Assembly (NCBI GenBank): GCA_038501195.1
Contig: JBBPUQ010000007.1
Span: forward strand, 2,829,501 to 2,893,500
Direction: 5' to 3'
Source of the DNA: Nemania diffusa
Lineage: Eukaryota > Ascomycota > Sordariomycetes > Xylariales > Xylariaceae
DNA: 64,000 nt
Shown: positions 1 through 11,865 of the stretch, piece after piece
Numbering within the stretch: the first letter of the stretch is position 1
How the letters are laid out: every line of letters starts with the position of its first letter
Position numbers and translations under genes: made by a program
The notes under the pieces: generated by a model
The model's database searches: none
What the model was told of the DNA's origin: nothing
The model's input: only the letters and a program-made list of their open reading frames with translations

Positions 1-32
1 ACCAAATACAAGACAGGGCAAGGCGAAAAAAA

Positions 33-1523
33 TCACAGCTTCGCACCACGCACCTGATCCGCCGGCTTGACCTCGACTAGGAGCTTGCCGGTGTTCTTGC
101 CTTCAAAGAGGTCCTGGATGGCGAATTCGGCTTTCTCGAGGCCACCCGTGACGATGGTCTCCTTGCGCTTGAGCTTGCCCTCGGCCAGCCACTCGCCGAT
201 CTCCTTGCGCGCGCGGGGGAAGTCCTCGACGAAGTCGAAGACGATGAAGCCCTCCATGCGGATGCGCATGGTGATGACGTTGAACAGGTTGCGGATGCCC
301 TTGCCCTCCTTGCCAGGCTCGTTGTACCCGGAGATGGAGCCGCACATGACGAAGCGCGCATTCTGCTTGGCGCGGCCGAGCGCGACCTCGAGGATCTCGC
401 CGCCGACGTTGTCCCAGAACACGTCGATGAAGTCGGGCGTCGCGGCCGCGAAGTCCTTGCGGAAGCTGGCTGACTTGTAGTTGAGCGCTGCGTCGAAGCC
501 GAGCTCGCTCGTCAGCCACGCGCACTTGTCGTCCGACCCCGCGATCCCGACCACGCGGCACCCGCGTAGCTTCGCGATCTGTCCGACCACTGAGCCAGTC
601 GCGCCTGCGGCGCCCGATACCACCACTGTCTCTCCCGCCTTAGGCTTGCCGATCCGCTCGAGGCCCGTCCAGGCCGTCATACCCGTCAGTCCTGTGGAGT
701 CGCGAAGTGCTAGATCAGCGTGCTGCTCGTCCCATGAATCACTGCCACTAACTCCCTTAGCGGCGGAATCCTCATTTTTCATCGCCGTGAACTTCCTTAC
801 ATCTGTGACTGCAAAAACTGCGTTCTAACATTGCAGCCTACGACGATGGAGAAAGAAGCACGTCGATCTAATCTGGAAAGTACGTACCTAGAACGCCGAG
901 AAGGTCGGTGGCCTGCCCACCCTTTGGTATCTCAAGCTTCTGGATATCTTTCTCGCCGGCGATGGCGACCTCGGTCCAGCCGATGAACGCCGTGACGACG
1001 TCGCCCTCCTTGGCGAGGTCGCTCTTGCTCGCGATGACGCGGGAGACGGTGCCGCCGCGCATCTTCTCGCCGATCTGCACAGGCGGTAGGTACGAGCGTG
1101 TGTCTGACGTCCTTAATTAGTCGACTCCGCTTTCCACGATACCCTGTGCCACATGGCCGGGAAAAAGGGGGCGGGCGTTTATCGCGGAATACAGTCATAC
1201 CGTTCAGCCAGCCCCGCATGGCGGGGTCGAGGGATAGATATAGCGATTCGAGGAGCACCTGGCCATCTTTGAGATCGTCGGCCGTCGGCGCCGGTGCCTT
1301 CTCAAGCTTGAAGGTCTGTTTAGAGAAAAATAGTCAGTACTCGTAGTTGATGGTAGATGATAGCAAGGGCCTTGGGAGTCTGTAGGAGCAGCTTGGAAAA
1401 CTCGTGTTTTTAAGACAGGTAAAACAAGAATATTAAGAGACTCCACAAATAACTAACCTCGCCGGGGACGATGTGAGTCTTGGGCCTCTCGGCGAGGACG
1501 AATGTCTTGTTCTCGCGAGCCAT
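33..1523 (-). CDS. Zinc-independent MDR oxidoreductase, alkenal/enone reductase (leukotriene B4 12-hydroxydehydrogenase-like)
   Basis: Four exons: 1523-1458, 1315-1201, 1103-888 and 691-33, with GT-AG introns; joined length 1056 nt, 351 aa. The start is the ATG at 1523 (MARENKTFVLAERP). The N-terminal GroES-like part has the family signature LSLDPAMRGWLN, then SYLPPVQIGE. The NADP(H)-binding Rossmann fold has VSGAAGATGSVVGQ at about residues 155-169. The family reduces the C=C bond of alpha,beta-unsaturated aldehydes and ketones in the cytosol using NADPH, typically as detoxification. The zinc-ligand pattern of alcohol dehydrogenases is not seen. Length matches the family (about 340-350 aa). 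The substrate cannot be told from sequence. The gene stands alone, with 1.6 kb of non-coding DNA behind its start. Confidence 0.88.
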
Positions 1524-3122
1524 ATTCGCTATATGTTCTTGTGGTTGGACGGGGATGGGTGGAAGGATATGTCAAGAAACGGTATGAATTTAAGAAAACT
1601 TCATATCAATAAATATATAAAAATTGAGTAGCTACGGTACAAAGAGGATGGCAACGCTATATATACGTCATGTCGACCCCTTCGAAGACCCAGCCTCAAC
1701 GTTCGACTTAGCAGCTAAGTAAGTACCTGAACTAGGCCCTGAGGGGATATGCGGTAAGTGCAGCAAGGGTACAGTGGGAATGGAATGCGAGATCTAGCCG
1801 CCTCTAGTTCCGAATGCGGATGTGGATGCTAGAAGCGAAGAAAGCGCAATTTACTATGTATGATCCCTGGGTAAGGCATATGGTTCCCGGTGTAGCCAAG
1901 GTCTAGTCTCGGAAATATGAGACAAACTATACCTTAGGTACCTGGTGTAAGCCACAGACGCCATATTCCGTGATAAATTTTCTCGAAGCCCATTCAACAA
2001 TCGAACGGGACAGAATACCCAAGACAAAAAAAACGAATAATCGCTATGCTTTATGCCGAGGCATGGCGGAGTCCAGCCGAGGAATATGCCTGGTCTTGCG
2101 CTACGCAGTATGTAGGAGCGCGGGAGGTCTTACTCGAAGTAGTTGGCGGCTCCGGTGTGTCGGAGCTTAGGAGCTGTTCTCCTACTGGACTAGAGGAGAT
2201 GCCGGCCTATACTCCATTCTACCGCTTCGACTTACCGAATATACGCGTATGTATGTACTGTAGGCACAGAGTGCGCTTTCCCACCAGCATCTTAGTTTGT
2301 TTCGGATATCCTAGACATATTCCGGGTTGGGTATATAAAATCTGGGGAGTTGGCAGAAAACTATCTATACGTACTGTCGATAAGTTCGCTAACGACACTG
2401 GTAGCACAGTACCTAACCCACTGCACACACTTCATGCAAGTATCCACCACATCAAGATCTGCTGAAATTTGTTGCATTTATAAGCAGCAAGATCTATCTA
2501 GCTAATAGCAAGTTGACACACTAGCAGCGGAGCGATAGATGTGCCGAATGGCAACAGCCCGGGATGACCGATATCTTAATCGTACGTTGGCCCTATTTCT
2601 TTTGTCGCTGCCACTATAAACCGTATTTATAAAACTGAATGAAGGCTGAATGAACTACCAGACTACTATGCCGAGGGAAGACATGCTTGGTAAAATCACG
2701 GAACATCATCAGGTAAGAATGCCTTTACAGAATGTATATATTCTATATGTCTTGTCCATTAGGATATAGGGCAATACATGCCATGTAGGACAGGGTTAGG
2801 GCTCAGAGGAATTCGTCTGTATGAGGGTAGTCATGTTTCTGTACATCTCGCCAACATAGCCGTAATTAACTCCATTCCCTCCCGAAGACATACGTTTTAT
2901 GTGGATCGATACACACCGAAAAGCCTTGCCCGCCTAACTAAATTAACCGTGTCCCAGCAGTTGATGGCCACTTCTTCAAAATATTTGGATAGCAGAGTGA
3001 AGCTCGCTATTCCAAGGTGAAACCGAGCCAGGTGCTTGTGAAATAACATGAAGCCTAAGCCTAATCCCTGCCAAATACATGCCCATAACCATAGGCCCCT
3101 CGTCCTTCGTCCTTTTAATCAG
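1524..3122. other. Intergenic, no gene recognised
   Basis: Holds the promoter of the reductase and the 3' side of the Myb gene. Open frames of up to 139 codons occur (for example 2046-2465 +), but they have no domain, no codon pattern and no resemblance to anything I know. Confidence 0.5.
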
Positions 3123-6100
3123 TCAACGGGCAGGAATGCTGGAAACCTGGCTTGCATTGGTGTCGCTGCTCTGGTCATCAGATTCGCCCTGCCGCATATC
3201 TTGAGGTCCGGAACGGGCTCCTCCAGAACGAGTACGGCGGGGGTGGCGACGACGACGACGGGTATCAGCTTCAGGCTCGGAGTCTTCTACTTCACGGACC
3301 TTCTCACTGCCGTTGCCGATGCCGAGGTCGATGCTGTCAGGGCGAGATCTCTGTGACGCCTCTACCTCTACCTCGCCTGTTGTATCCAGCTTGTCACGGA
3401 TGGCTTCATCTGCTTTTACTTCTTCCTCTTCCTCACCCTCATCCTCATCTTCATCCTCGTCATCGCTAGCCTTGCTAATAAAGGCAGCGCTTTTAGGCGC
3501 TAGATTGGACTTTCGACCTCTCTTGATTTTGTACTCGATCTCACGATATTCGACATTGTAGTCGAGATCACCGCTCTCGTCTGTAGGATACTCGAGCTGG
3601 TGGGTTTGCTGGAAATGTTGTAGAAGAAACGTGCATATCTCCTTAACATTTAGACTCTGCCAATTGGGAATAGTTCTTTTGAGCCGGAACCAGACTATCA
3701 TCAATGGAGGTCTGGTCCATTGACCTCCTAACTCGTGTCGTAATTTGAGCCAAGGAATGCGACTATCGGCATTAGCGCCGGTCTTCAGGATCTCCTTAAC
3801 AACGAAAGAACGGTTGCGGTAAGACATGGTCGTTGCTGTTTCCCGAGCCTGTTGTATAATCTCCTCAATGGTGGCAGTCTCTCCATCGAGGCCACCACCA
3901 GTCAATTGGGGTTTGATAGCCTTCCATTTGGCGATGCATTGCAGGCGGCTTCGTGTTCTGCCCATGCCCTGACTAACCATTTGCCAGTTAATATCCTCCT
4001 CGATTGGCAAATCAGTATTTTCTCCTCGCAGAGCTCGCTGTCGACTTATCTCTGCTGAAGCTTGTTCGACGATCGCGATAAGCTGGTCCGCCTCCTCCTG
4101 ACTCCATTGGTCCCTTTTTAATTTGTCGCCGCAAATGATGTAGTTCCTGATGCGGTCCCGGATGTCTTCAGGGTGGCGATTAATTAATTGGCCGATCAGA
4201 GCATACTTGTTTCCATACTGCTCGTACATCTGTCTGAGTTCCTGTTCTTGTTCTGGGGTCCATGTCCCACGCGCTACAAAATTGTGGAATCTGCGCCGAG
4301 TCTGGTTGATCACCTTCTGTCGGCTTCGGCCAGGGCAAGTCGCCATAATCCGTTCCCATAACTCACCAGCCCTGGATTCCTTGGGGTTGCTATGAATCAA
4401 TTCGTTGACTTGATGCTGGGTCATGGTATAGTCGTCTCTAAATCGTTCGATAGCCTGACTAAGGTTTCGTATCTCAAAATCACTGAAAGCTCCAGCTAAC
4501 GTCACAGGAGTCTTAGGGGTTCGCATCCTAACTACGCTCTCAGTTGATGGCGTCACGGCAACATCACCATCAAGCATGCTCGTGATCTTGGGTTTCCTGG
4601 CTTTTCTCTTGGCAGTGGATGGGCCAGCTTTGGCCTCATCCTCTGAGGTAGATATCTCTTTGCCTTTCCCCTTGTATTTCCTGCGTACTGATGCAGGGGT
4701 TGACGGTGATTGGACGTTGACGTTCTCATCCATCTCGTCCATAAGACGAGTGAAAAAGTCCGGCTTAGCCACTCGCTTCCGCCCAGTACTGGATTTGGTA
4801 GTTGTACTACGCTTAGCACTGAGCTCGCCTGCACTAGTATTATGTGGTACCGAAGACGGGATCTCAACATATTCATAAGCATTGTCACCAATATGACTTG
4901 AATCCACCCCCGCGTTCATACTCTGCTCGGTACCGGTGATAACAAGCCCATCATTGTGGGTATCGTAGGTTAGCCCATTTGAGTCCCTGGCAGAAGAGCT
5001 GAGTTGGTCAGTGGTAATGAGATGACCAGTGGATGGTGCTTCTAAGGCCATGTTGGCGCCATCGATAGTATTGTAGGCATGGTCGATGTCGGCACCTTGG
5101 TACATTTCCACGTCGTCGGTTACCTCGCCTTCCCCAAGTCCGTTCCCAGACAAATTTTCTTCCATCTGGCCACTGATATCCGTAATCCGGGCGGGCTCTT
5201 CGTGCTCTAGTTCGGCCTCAATTACTAATCCTGACTCTTCTCCAATAGTATCACCATGCGACCTTCTCTTTCGACCAGAATAGAGCTGTTCGGCCAAGTC
5301 ATTGAAGTTGATATCTCCGTTGCTAGATGCCTCAGGGCCCTCGATAGAGTCGTTGTGTGTCGCTTTATCGTGTTCAGTTACAATACCGCCTGTGCTACTC
5401 TGCGAGTCCTTGCGCCTTTTTGAACTTTGCTCTGGGGTATCCTCGACTTTATTTTGGGATTTTCTCTTGCGCTTTTTCGATACTTCATTCTGAGGCTCGG
5501 CAGGTCCTTCAATATGAGTTTTGGGCTCCTCCTCCTCTTCCTCCTCTCGGTGCTCGCGCTTAGCAGCCATGGTACGTTCTTGGGATTCCCACATTTCAGC
5601 GTAGCGGCTCGGTTCTTCCGTGTTTTCTAGAGGCGAACTAGCAGCTAGCTGCTGCTGCTGTTTCGCAAGCTTCGCCGCGCGCCTACTCTCTTTTCTTTCC
5701 CTTTTTTCCTTCTTGCGTTGGCTCTGGGACAGAGAGCTCCCGGGAGTAGTGTTTATATCGACATCACCATCAATGATCCCATGCTGGTGTTGCTCGCTGC
5801 CATAGACAGATGTGCTGAGGTCAATAGAGGAATGTGGGGCAAAAGTTCGATGGTCTTGGTCGAGATCGGATGCAGGGCCTTGTTGTTTCTTGCTCCGTTT
5901 CTTCTTTTTATGCATACTTGGGAATGGGTTGTACTCGTCGGCTTGGGCCCCAAGATCCATCGAAGAACTAAAAGCAGGAGACGACTGCATTGGAGAAAGG
6001 TGGGACATTTTGTGGCTCGGGATGGGGGTCGAAGCTTGGGAGCTGTGTAGGCGTGAAGCAGGTGAGCTAGAATATTTAGCGTTGCTAGGATGGTGAGGCG

Positions 6101-6254
6101 GCAGCAATGTAGGGTTGATGGAGCTATGGACCTGGCTCGAAAAAACCAAGTCGTCGCTGGTGAGATGGTGATTATGGGATTGGTCCTGCTTGAGGCCGTC
6201 GTCTTGGGGAGCGTAGCCCTCCTCCTCCTGAAGTTGACTCGAATTCTGCCCCAT
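3123..6254 (-). CDS. Myb-type DNA-binding protein of the Reb1/TTF-I/Rtf1 class
   Basis: A single exon of 1043 aa. The first 570 residues are low-complexity, Ser/Asp/Glu/Lys-rich and probably disordered, with basic nuclear-localisation-like runs (KKKKRSKKQQ, KKRKRKSQNK) and an acidic run at about 240. The DNA-binding core lies at about residues 585-870: a helical region starting SDFEIRNLSQAIERF, then Myb/SANT repeats beginning GTWTPEQEQELRQMY (about 661), DQWSQEEADQLIAI (about 715, with an insert before INWQMVSQGMG) and a divergent one around IPWLKLRHELGGQW (about 831). This layout is that of budding-yeast Reb1, fission-yeast Reb1/Rtf1 and mammalian TTF-I, which bind rDNA and some Pol II promoters, stop polymerase I and block replication forks. 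A second acidic run (about 931-948) precedes the basic C-terminus. The role in rDNA termination is inferred from the family. Confidence 0.82.
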   Translation of the reverse strand: MGQNSSQLQEEEGYAPQDDGLKQDQSHNHHLTSDDLVFSSQVHSSINPTLLPPHHPSNAKYSSSPASRLHSSQASTPIPSHKMSHLSPMQSSPAFSSSMDLGAQADEYNPFPSMHKKKKRSKKQQGPASDLDQDHRTFAPHSSIDLSTSVYGSEQHQHGIIDGDVDINTTPGSSLSQSQRKKEKRERKESRRAAKLAKQQQQLAASSPLENTEEPSRYAEMWESQERTMAAKREHREEEEEEEPKTHIEGPAEPQNEVSKKRKRKSQNKVEDTPEQSSKRRKDSQSSTGGIVTEHDKATHNDSIEGPEASSNGDINFNDLAEQLYSGRKRRSHGDTIGEESGLVIEAELEHEEPARITDISGQMEENLSGNGLGEGEVTDDVEMYQGADIDHAYNTIDGANMALEAPSTGHLITTDQLSSSARDSNGLTYDTHNDGLVITGTEQSMNAGVDSSHIGDNAYEYVEIPSSVPHNTSAGELSAKRSTTTKSSTGRKRVAKPDFFTRLMDEMDENVNVQSPSTPASVRRKYKGKGKEISTSEDEAKAGPSTAKRKARKPKITSMLDGDVAVTPSTESVVRMRTPKTPVTLAGAFSDFEIRNLSQAIERFRDDYTMTQHQVNELIHSNPKESRAGELWERIMATCPGRSRQKVINQTRRRFHNFVARGTWTPEQEQELRQMYEQYGNKYALIGQLINRHPEDIRDRIRNYIICGDKLKRDQWSQEEADQLIAIVEQASAEISRQRALRGENTDLPIEEDINWQMVSQGMGRTRSRLQCIAKWKAIKPQLTGGGLDGETATIEEIIQQARETATTMSYRNRSFVVKEILKTGANADSRIPWLKLRHELGGQWTRPPLMIVWFRLKRTIPNWQSLNVKEICTFLLQHFQQTHQLEYPTDESGDLDYNVEYREIEYKIKRGRKSNLAPKSAAFISKASDDEDEDEDEGEEEEEVKADEAIRDKLDTTGEVEVEASQRSRPDSIDLGIGNGSEKVREVEDSEPEADTRRRRRHPRRTRSGGARSGPQDMRQGESDDQSSDTNASQVSSIPAR

Positions 6255-8144
6255 CAGGCTTTACAACATGATTGTTAGTAACATGGAAAGCTATTGAGGT
6301 AGGTTATGACAACGTAGGTACTAGACCAGCTGTGGATGCCCGTGCCTAGAGAAGGGATTGTCAGAGAGTACAGGGGACGAATGCTATGCACAATTGTGAT
6401 TAGGAGGCACAGTGGCAAATACAAGTAGGCTTGACTGAGTTGTGACGAATTGGCATGATCAATGAATGTCGACTAGAAAGGTCGATGTGCGCACGTGCAC
6501 AAGGGAAGCAGACCAAAGAAAGGAGGTGTTGCAAATAGATAGGTAGGTAGGTAAGTATGTAGGTAGGATGGGATGGAGTGGGAATGAAGATGGGGGTGTC
6601 CGAGTCGTGGTACAAACACAGCAGCAAACAGAGAGCTAGCTACTGGGTGATGTGAGGCTCGTCACCAAGATGGTCTGGTATGGTCAATGCTAAGCGAGGC
6701 GCATAGCTGTGACCGCCTCCACTCTCATTGCATCTAGGTATCTGAAGAAAGCATTAAGAAACACTGAATCTTACCTCTCTGGCGATATGTTTACATGTGT
6801 TATGAATCACGAGGATATGCCGTGGAAGTGGTACAAATTGGAATTAGACAAGTTCGATGGTGGTGCCACTGAAGTCGAAGACGTGAACAAAGTTGAAAGT
6901 GGTAGTCTTAGTGGTTGTCTACGCGCCTTGATTGCAGAAAAAAACGCGAGGGTAGGTACAAGAAACCATGTACGTGGTAGTCTCGGTCTTGCCCGTAGGT
7001 ACATGTAGAATATTGTATATATACACTAAAGGGCCGACAATTAAATGAAATGGACATCTGGCGGCCCAGGGCTCGAAGTACCGATACTAACCAGTACCTA
7101 GGTACATATGTACACTAAACTTTTAGTAGGTGCAGGTGTACACCTGTGAGAGCACCTACATTATATAGTACCTAATTGTCCAGTTTTTCCAGCTTGCTTT
7201 ATTGATGTTGTCTCCCATTTAATATTTTTGGTGCTATTATTCAGACAATCATGGTTCCATACTTAGGTATTTCCAAATCCCTTCAAGCTTTTCCGGTAAA
7301 CCCAAATATGTGAATGTATTACCTACTAGTTCGAAGTCCCGGACGTTATCGACCCCTATTGATAACCTACTGTAGTTAGCGCACGCCACCCGGCGGTTCC
7401 GGGTAAAGTCTATCAAGCTTGGCTCGTGGCTTTTTATTTTCTGTGGCATTTATACGCATTTTTTTGAGGCTGCTATTAAAAATCAAAACTACAGCCGTGT
7501 TGCTTTTTACTTTACTGTCTTGTATCTAGGGTATAATATCATAGTTTGCATATATGTCCACAACCATTCCGAAACATGACTGGAAGACAATTATGTATTT
7601 CAATGTTTTATTCGCCGTGATACGGGTCACCATTTACATATGTTTCAGACTTAAACCTGATCTCAGGTTACATATAAGAGCTCACTTGAGGTCCAGCTTA
7701 TTCCTCAATCCTTACCACCTCTAGTGTTGCTCTTGCCTAACAGTCAAGCGACACCTTTGGGTTAGTACGACGTTACTAGGATCTGCTCATAAACGGGAGA
7801 CTACCTAGAGTATGCGTGGCTAACTAACTGTACGACCATCTCTATTTCGGGGTTTTAGTCGTGGTCGCCGCCAAGCCTATAATCCTACCTGCAGTTAGGC
7901 TCAGGTCGTCGAATCACCTCACGCCCGTCTAATCATACATATCGATTACGGAATCTATAAGGAGTATCTCGGCATTCTTTGAGAGCTAGGTTCATGCATA
8001 CATGATCTACGCCTCAGATAGCTGCATACACTATTAGAATTTGGAAAAGCCGACACACTTGAGTCTATGCGTCTGGCAAAGATAGATTCTGTCATCCGTC
8101 TGAGTAGTCCCTTTTACAGCAACGAGCAGGCTCTTCCTCCATAT
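6255..8144. other. Intergenic; microsatellite near the Myb promoter, otherwise nothing seen
   Basis: Upstream region of the Myb gene, carrying an imperfect GTAG/GTATG repeat at about 6538-6570. Short open frames on both strands (6709-7008 +, 7249-7449 -) have no recognisable features. No tRNA or 5S rRNA gene was recognised. Confidence 0.5.
6538..6570. repeat. Imperfect tetranucleotide microsatellite (TAGG)n
   Basis: Units of TAGG/TATG run in tandem just upstream of the Myb gene's start region. Simple sequence that probably varies in length between strains. Confidence 0.7.
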
Positions 8145-8999
8145 TCATCTGCGCCTCCGCCTAGTTGCACGAGCTTCCAGCTGCTTGAGGACTGGCTGAC
8201 TGCTCCTGAATGGCTGCATCTTGAGTGAAGCTAATACATTTAGTCCCAGATTCTGTTCGGCATGCCTAGCATCAAAATTGAATGATGACACAATTAATTT
8301 TGCTCTCTCGGGCCCGAGACACTTGGTCAAGTCCATGAAGAGCTTGGTAACAAGTGGCCTGTCTCTACCCGTGACATGATCCACGAGACCCGAATCGAAG
8401 ACTATGGATACGGTAGGCAACCCCTGAATAACACGTTGGAGAAGCAGTAGTCAATCTTCGTGAGAAGCCGCCTCTAGCAGGTGTGTCACTGTGATAGGGT
8501 GAGTTTGGCTGAGAGCCGCTGGATTGACCTGCAGATCCTAGCATAGTAACATACGGATCACGTCAAGTAGAGTAAGCGGCGAAGTTTGTAGATCTGGATA
8601 TCGAAGAGCCCACAACACTGGCAGGTCATGACGTCTTATGAGGTTGATAATATCAATTATGAAGTCTTGGGCATGGATCCTGTTACTATCTTGCGTCACC
8701 ACGAAAGTAAGACTTTGCTGTTCGTTCCATTTTTGCAAGGCGTTTGCATTGGGGACTCGACATCGTTGCCGTAGGTCCTACCGTCGAAGCTGGAAAGATT
8801 TACAGTATGCAAAACATTGACCACTTGTTGGCAAGGATTCCAAAAAGGAGAGGCTAAGAATCTGGCCAACCATACTAGACTCTCCCCTCCGAACCATCCC
8901 TATCAATATAGTAGTTCGAGTCTTGGGATGATAGTTATCGAGGCCTATAGATTTCGAAGATGTTGAAACAATGCCCACAGACATGTCGCTAAATTGCTA
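8145..8999 (-). pseudogene. Decayed protein gene, one reading frame with three internal stops
   Basis: One frame on the minus strand stays protein-like for about 280 codons but is cut by stops at about 8738-8778 (TAG after QLRR), 8538 (TAG after MLLC) and 8455 (TGA after SHED). Segments such as LIGMVRRGESSM, DFIIDIINLIRRHDLPVLWA, THLLEAASHED, TVSIVFDSGLVDHVTG and LGPERAKLIVSSF look like one continuous globular protein. The style recalls the NTPase-like regions of fungal STAND/ankyrin proteins, but I cannot assign a family. Two of the stops are TAG where CAG would restore Gln, which fits CpA-to-TpA change as made by RIP. Introns cannot be excluded but would have to remove each stop in phase. 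No start codon or upstream part is evident. Confidence 0.6.
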
Positions 9000-9259
9000 C
9001 CTGGGGGTTATGTTACAGATCATGCTGATTCATGCATACAACGGAACCAGTGGCACATCTCAACGAATCATAAAGCTGTAATCATGCCAGAGCACCTGAG
9101 GCAGCCAAGGATGTATTGCCGCGCACCCATGTCAAACACAATAAGGCGAGGGCGCGCCTAGCCTCAACCTTTGCGTAAAAAGCGAAGCTGGAGGAGACTC
9201 AAGTTCTCTTCATCTCAACTATACAGATACCTAGGTGCTCATACGACGATTTTCCAAGC

Positions 9260-11865
9260 ATGTCTGCTCAATCTAAGCGTTGGCAAACTGCGTCGGATCA
9301 CACCATCTCCCGTAATCCCGCGCAAAACTCCGACCAATTGTTCGACATTAAAGATTATCCGATGCAACTTCTACTTCTAGAGCAGCAGAACAAGAGGCGG
9401 CTCATGCTAGAGCGTCAAAAACAAGCTGACGAATTAGAATTTCCCGAGGAACCCTTCAGGGCGCCCGCACAGGCCGGAGGGAGCAGGAAGCGAAAGCGTG
9501 CCGAGCTTAAGAACATTGGCAATTCCATCGTTGAATACGATAGCGAAGAGAACGAAAGCCAAGATACCAATCACTCTGATAAGCCAGCTACATCTAGCTA
9601 TTATATTCTTTACAGAGTTGTTTGCTCTGCTGTACGCGACTGGCGTCGCCTCAAGATATACCTGGACGAGCCTCGCCGAATTGCCAGAAGCGGAGTTCAT
9701 CTCAAAGGCAATAATCCAGTACGAGATTTAGACGATTTCCTGCAAGGCCGCAAGGAAGTTGCTTTCATTGTCTATCGTGATTACTTCTGTTGTCAGGACG
9801 ACATCGCATCTTCCTTGCATGGGCCCTGGACAGATAGATCGGGGAAGTACTGCCGGGAACTTTTGTCCGTCGTATCCGAAGACCTGTACGCCACCATACA
9901 ACGAAGCTCCAAATTCGCCCCCAACCAGGATGCATACAAGCTCGATAGGGCCGAGCCCGAAGCAAAGGCCCTTTCCCAAGCCCTATCACTGGAACCTTCA
10001 GAGTATTCCCACCAATTCCTCTATCATCACCGCACAGAGCTCGGCAAAGAGGCAGCAACGGCTACGGAAGGAAGTGCAATAAAGGCCCTGTCTTCGTATA
10101 TTTGGGGAAACCCCAGTGACCTGTACAATAAGTGTGATAGCCTCTTCTCGCAGGGATTAGTTTCCCATGATACGTTATCATGGCTTTTCCGCCCCAATAC
10201 TGTCATTGTGGCATCGAAAGGTCGTCTAGCGATCGCCTACGTCTTGAGAGGATTCCTAAAGGAAGGATCCCAACTTAATCTCAATTGCTGGAACTGGGGA
10301 TATGATGGCCACCGGCTGCATCGAGTGGACACAACCATCTCGGTAGATGTACCAATGCATGGTACGGTGCACATCAATGAACTGGCAGTATATCCACTGC
10401 GCTTTGCTGCAGAAGAAACAAGAAAGAGGCTTCTTGACAATGGAGAGAAATTCTGGAATCTGCGGCACCAGTCTTTTGTGTCATATGAGGGACCTGATTA
10501 TAAGGGAGAGCGCACCTATGTCAGTACAACTTAAAACACTTGAACGGCCTCTTACCAACTACTAACAGCCCTCAGATTCTCGCTGCATGCTTGATTATCA
10601 GATGTATCACAAGTTCCATCCCACATCTAACGCTTTTGCTTTCTCGGACAAAAAAAGAACAACCTATGACCAATGGCCAGATTTTGTCTCCAACAGCTCC
10701 TCGCTGCGTCCGATCGAGATGATACTGCTGCCTCCAAGCATCCATGCCTTCTTTATGAAAGAGAATAAGTGGGGTGAGGCTTCTCACCCGTTTATGATAT
10801 AACGTCCTCGGTGCAACTAACAGGCTATAGTACATTTGCTAATTGCTCAAATTCAGCCCGTAAACTGGGACAAAGCTGCATTTGACAAGCTTGTGCTTCC
10901 AAAGCGCACCAAGAATATGATTAAAGGATTGGTAATGGCACGAAAGCTAACACCAGAAAACTCTGGGGGTCAAATCGTTTTAAAAAGGAAATGGGACGAC
11001 ATCATTGCAGGAAAGGGGAGTGGGCTCACTATGCTTCTGCATGGTGGGCCGGGTACGGGGAAGACTTTGACAGCAGGTAAGTTCTTGGATTCTCTGAACA
11101 ACGTTCGAAGCCGAAGCTAACCATTAAACAGAAAGGTAAGGATAGTTATAGCGAATCAAGCATACCTGACTTACGAAAACAGCGTGGCAGAGTTGGCAGA
11201 AATGCCCCTTTACAGCGTCAGTTGTGGCGATATTGGAACTAGTCCCGAGGCTGTCGAGAAGTACCTCAACTCGGCTCTCTATTTGGGAAAGAAATGGAAC
11301 TGCGGTACGTTCTAGGTTCGCTTGTTTCCTTGGGTTCGCAAAATGTTGACTACCTCATAGTTCTCCTACTGGAAGATACCGACGTCTTCTTGGAGGAAAG
11401 ATCTTTGCAAGACCTTGAACGCAACAGTCTAGTATCAGGTAAATAAATCTATCTCTAAGAATAAGCCTTGCAGTACCTGCTGAAACTTACCCAGTGCTTC
11501 TTCGAACCCTCGAGTATTACGACGGTATTCTGATCCTAACATCCAACCGTGTCGGCACCTTCGACGAGGCCTTCAAATCCCGTATCCAGCTCGTCCTGCA
11601 CTACCCACCCCTAGACGCGCCGAGCCGCCTCAAGATCTGGCGCAATTTCCTTGATATCCTAAGTGCCGACAACGAGGACATTGATGCGGACGACATTGTC
11701 GCGCATATGGACACACTGGCCAGCTACGAGATGAATGGTCGTCAGATTTGTAATGTGCTAACCACAGCCCGCCAGCTCGCCTTGTTCGAGCAGGAGACGC
11801 TGGACTGGGACCGTATCAAGGACTCTATAGAGGTAGCGGGTGGCTTCAACAAGAACTTGATGTAG
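9260..11865 (+). CDS. AAA+ ATPase, fungal large-AAA family with DUF7025-like N-terminal region
   Basis: Seven exons: 9260-10523, 10576-10773, 10831-11076, 11132-11135, 11183-11304, 11361-11438 and 11495-11865; joined 2283 nt, 760 aa. The N-terminal half carries the region shared by these fungal ATPases (for example the segments MLDYQMYHKFHP and IQPVNWDKAAFDKLVLP). The single AAA domain has Walker A GGPGTGKT at about residue 559, Walker B VLLLEDTD at about 612, sensor 1 ILTSNR at about 651 and the AFKSRIQLVLHYPPL segment with arginines after it. The family is multi-copy in filamentous ascomycetes and its substrate is unknown. Walker B reads LLLEDTD rather than the usual LLLDEAD-type, which is common in this family. 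Exon 4 is only 4 nt and is needed to give the conserved GKTLTAESVAE. The small introns have TACTAAC-like branch sites. Confidence 0.88.
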
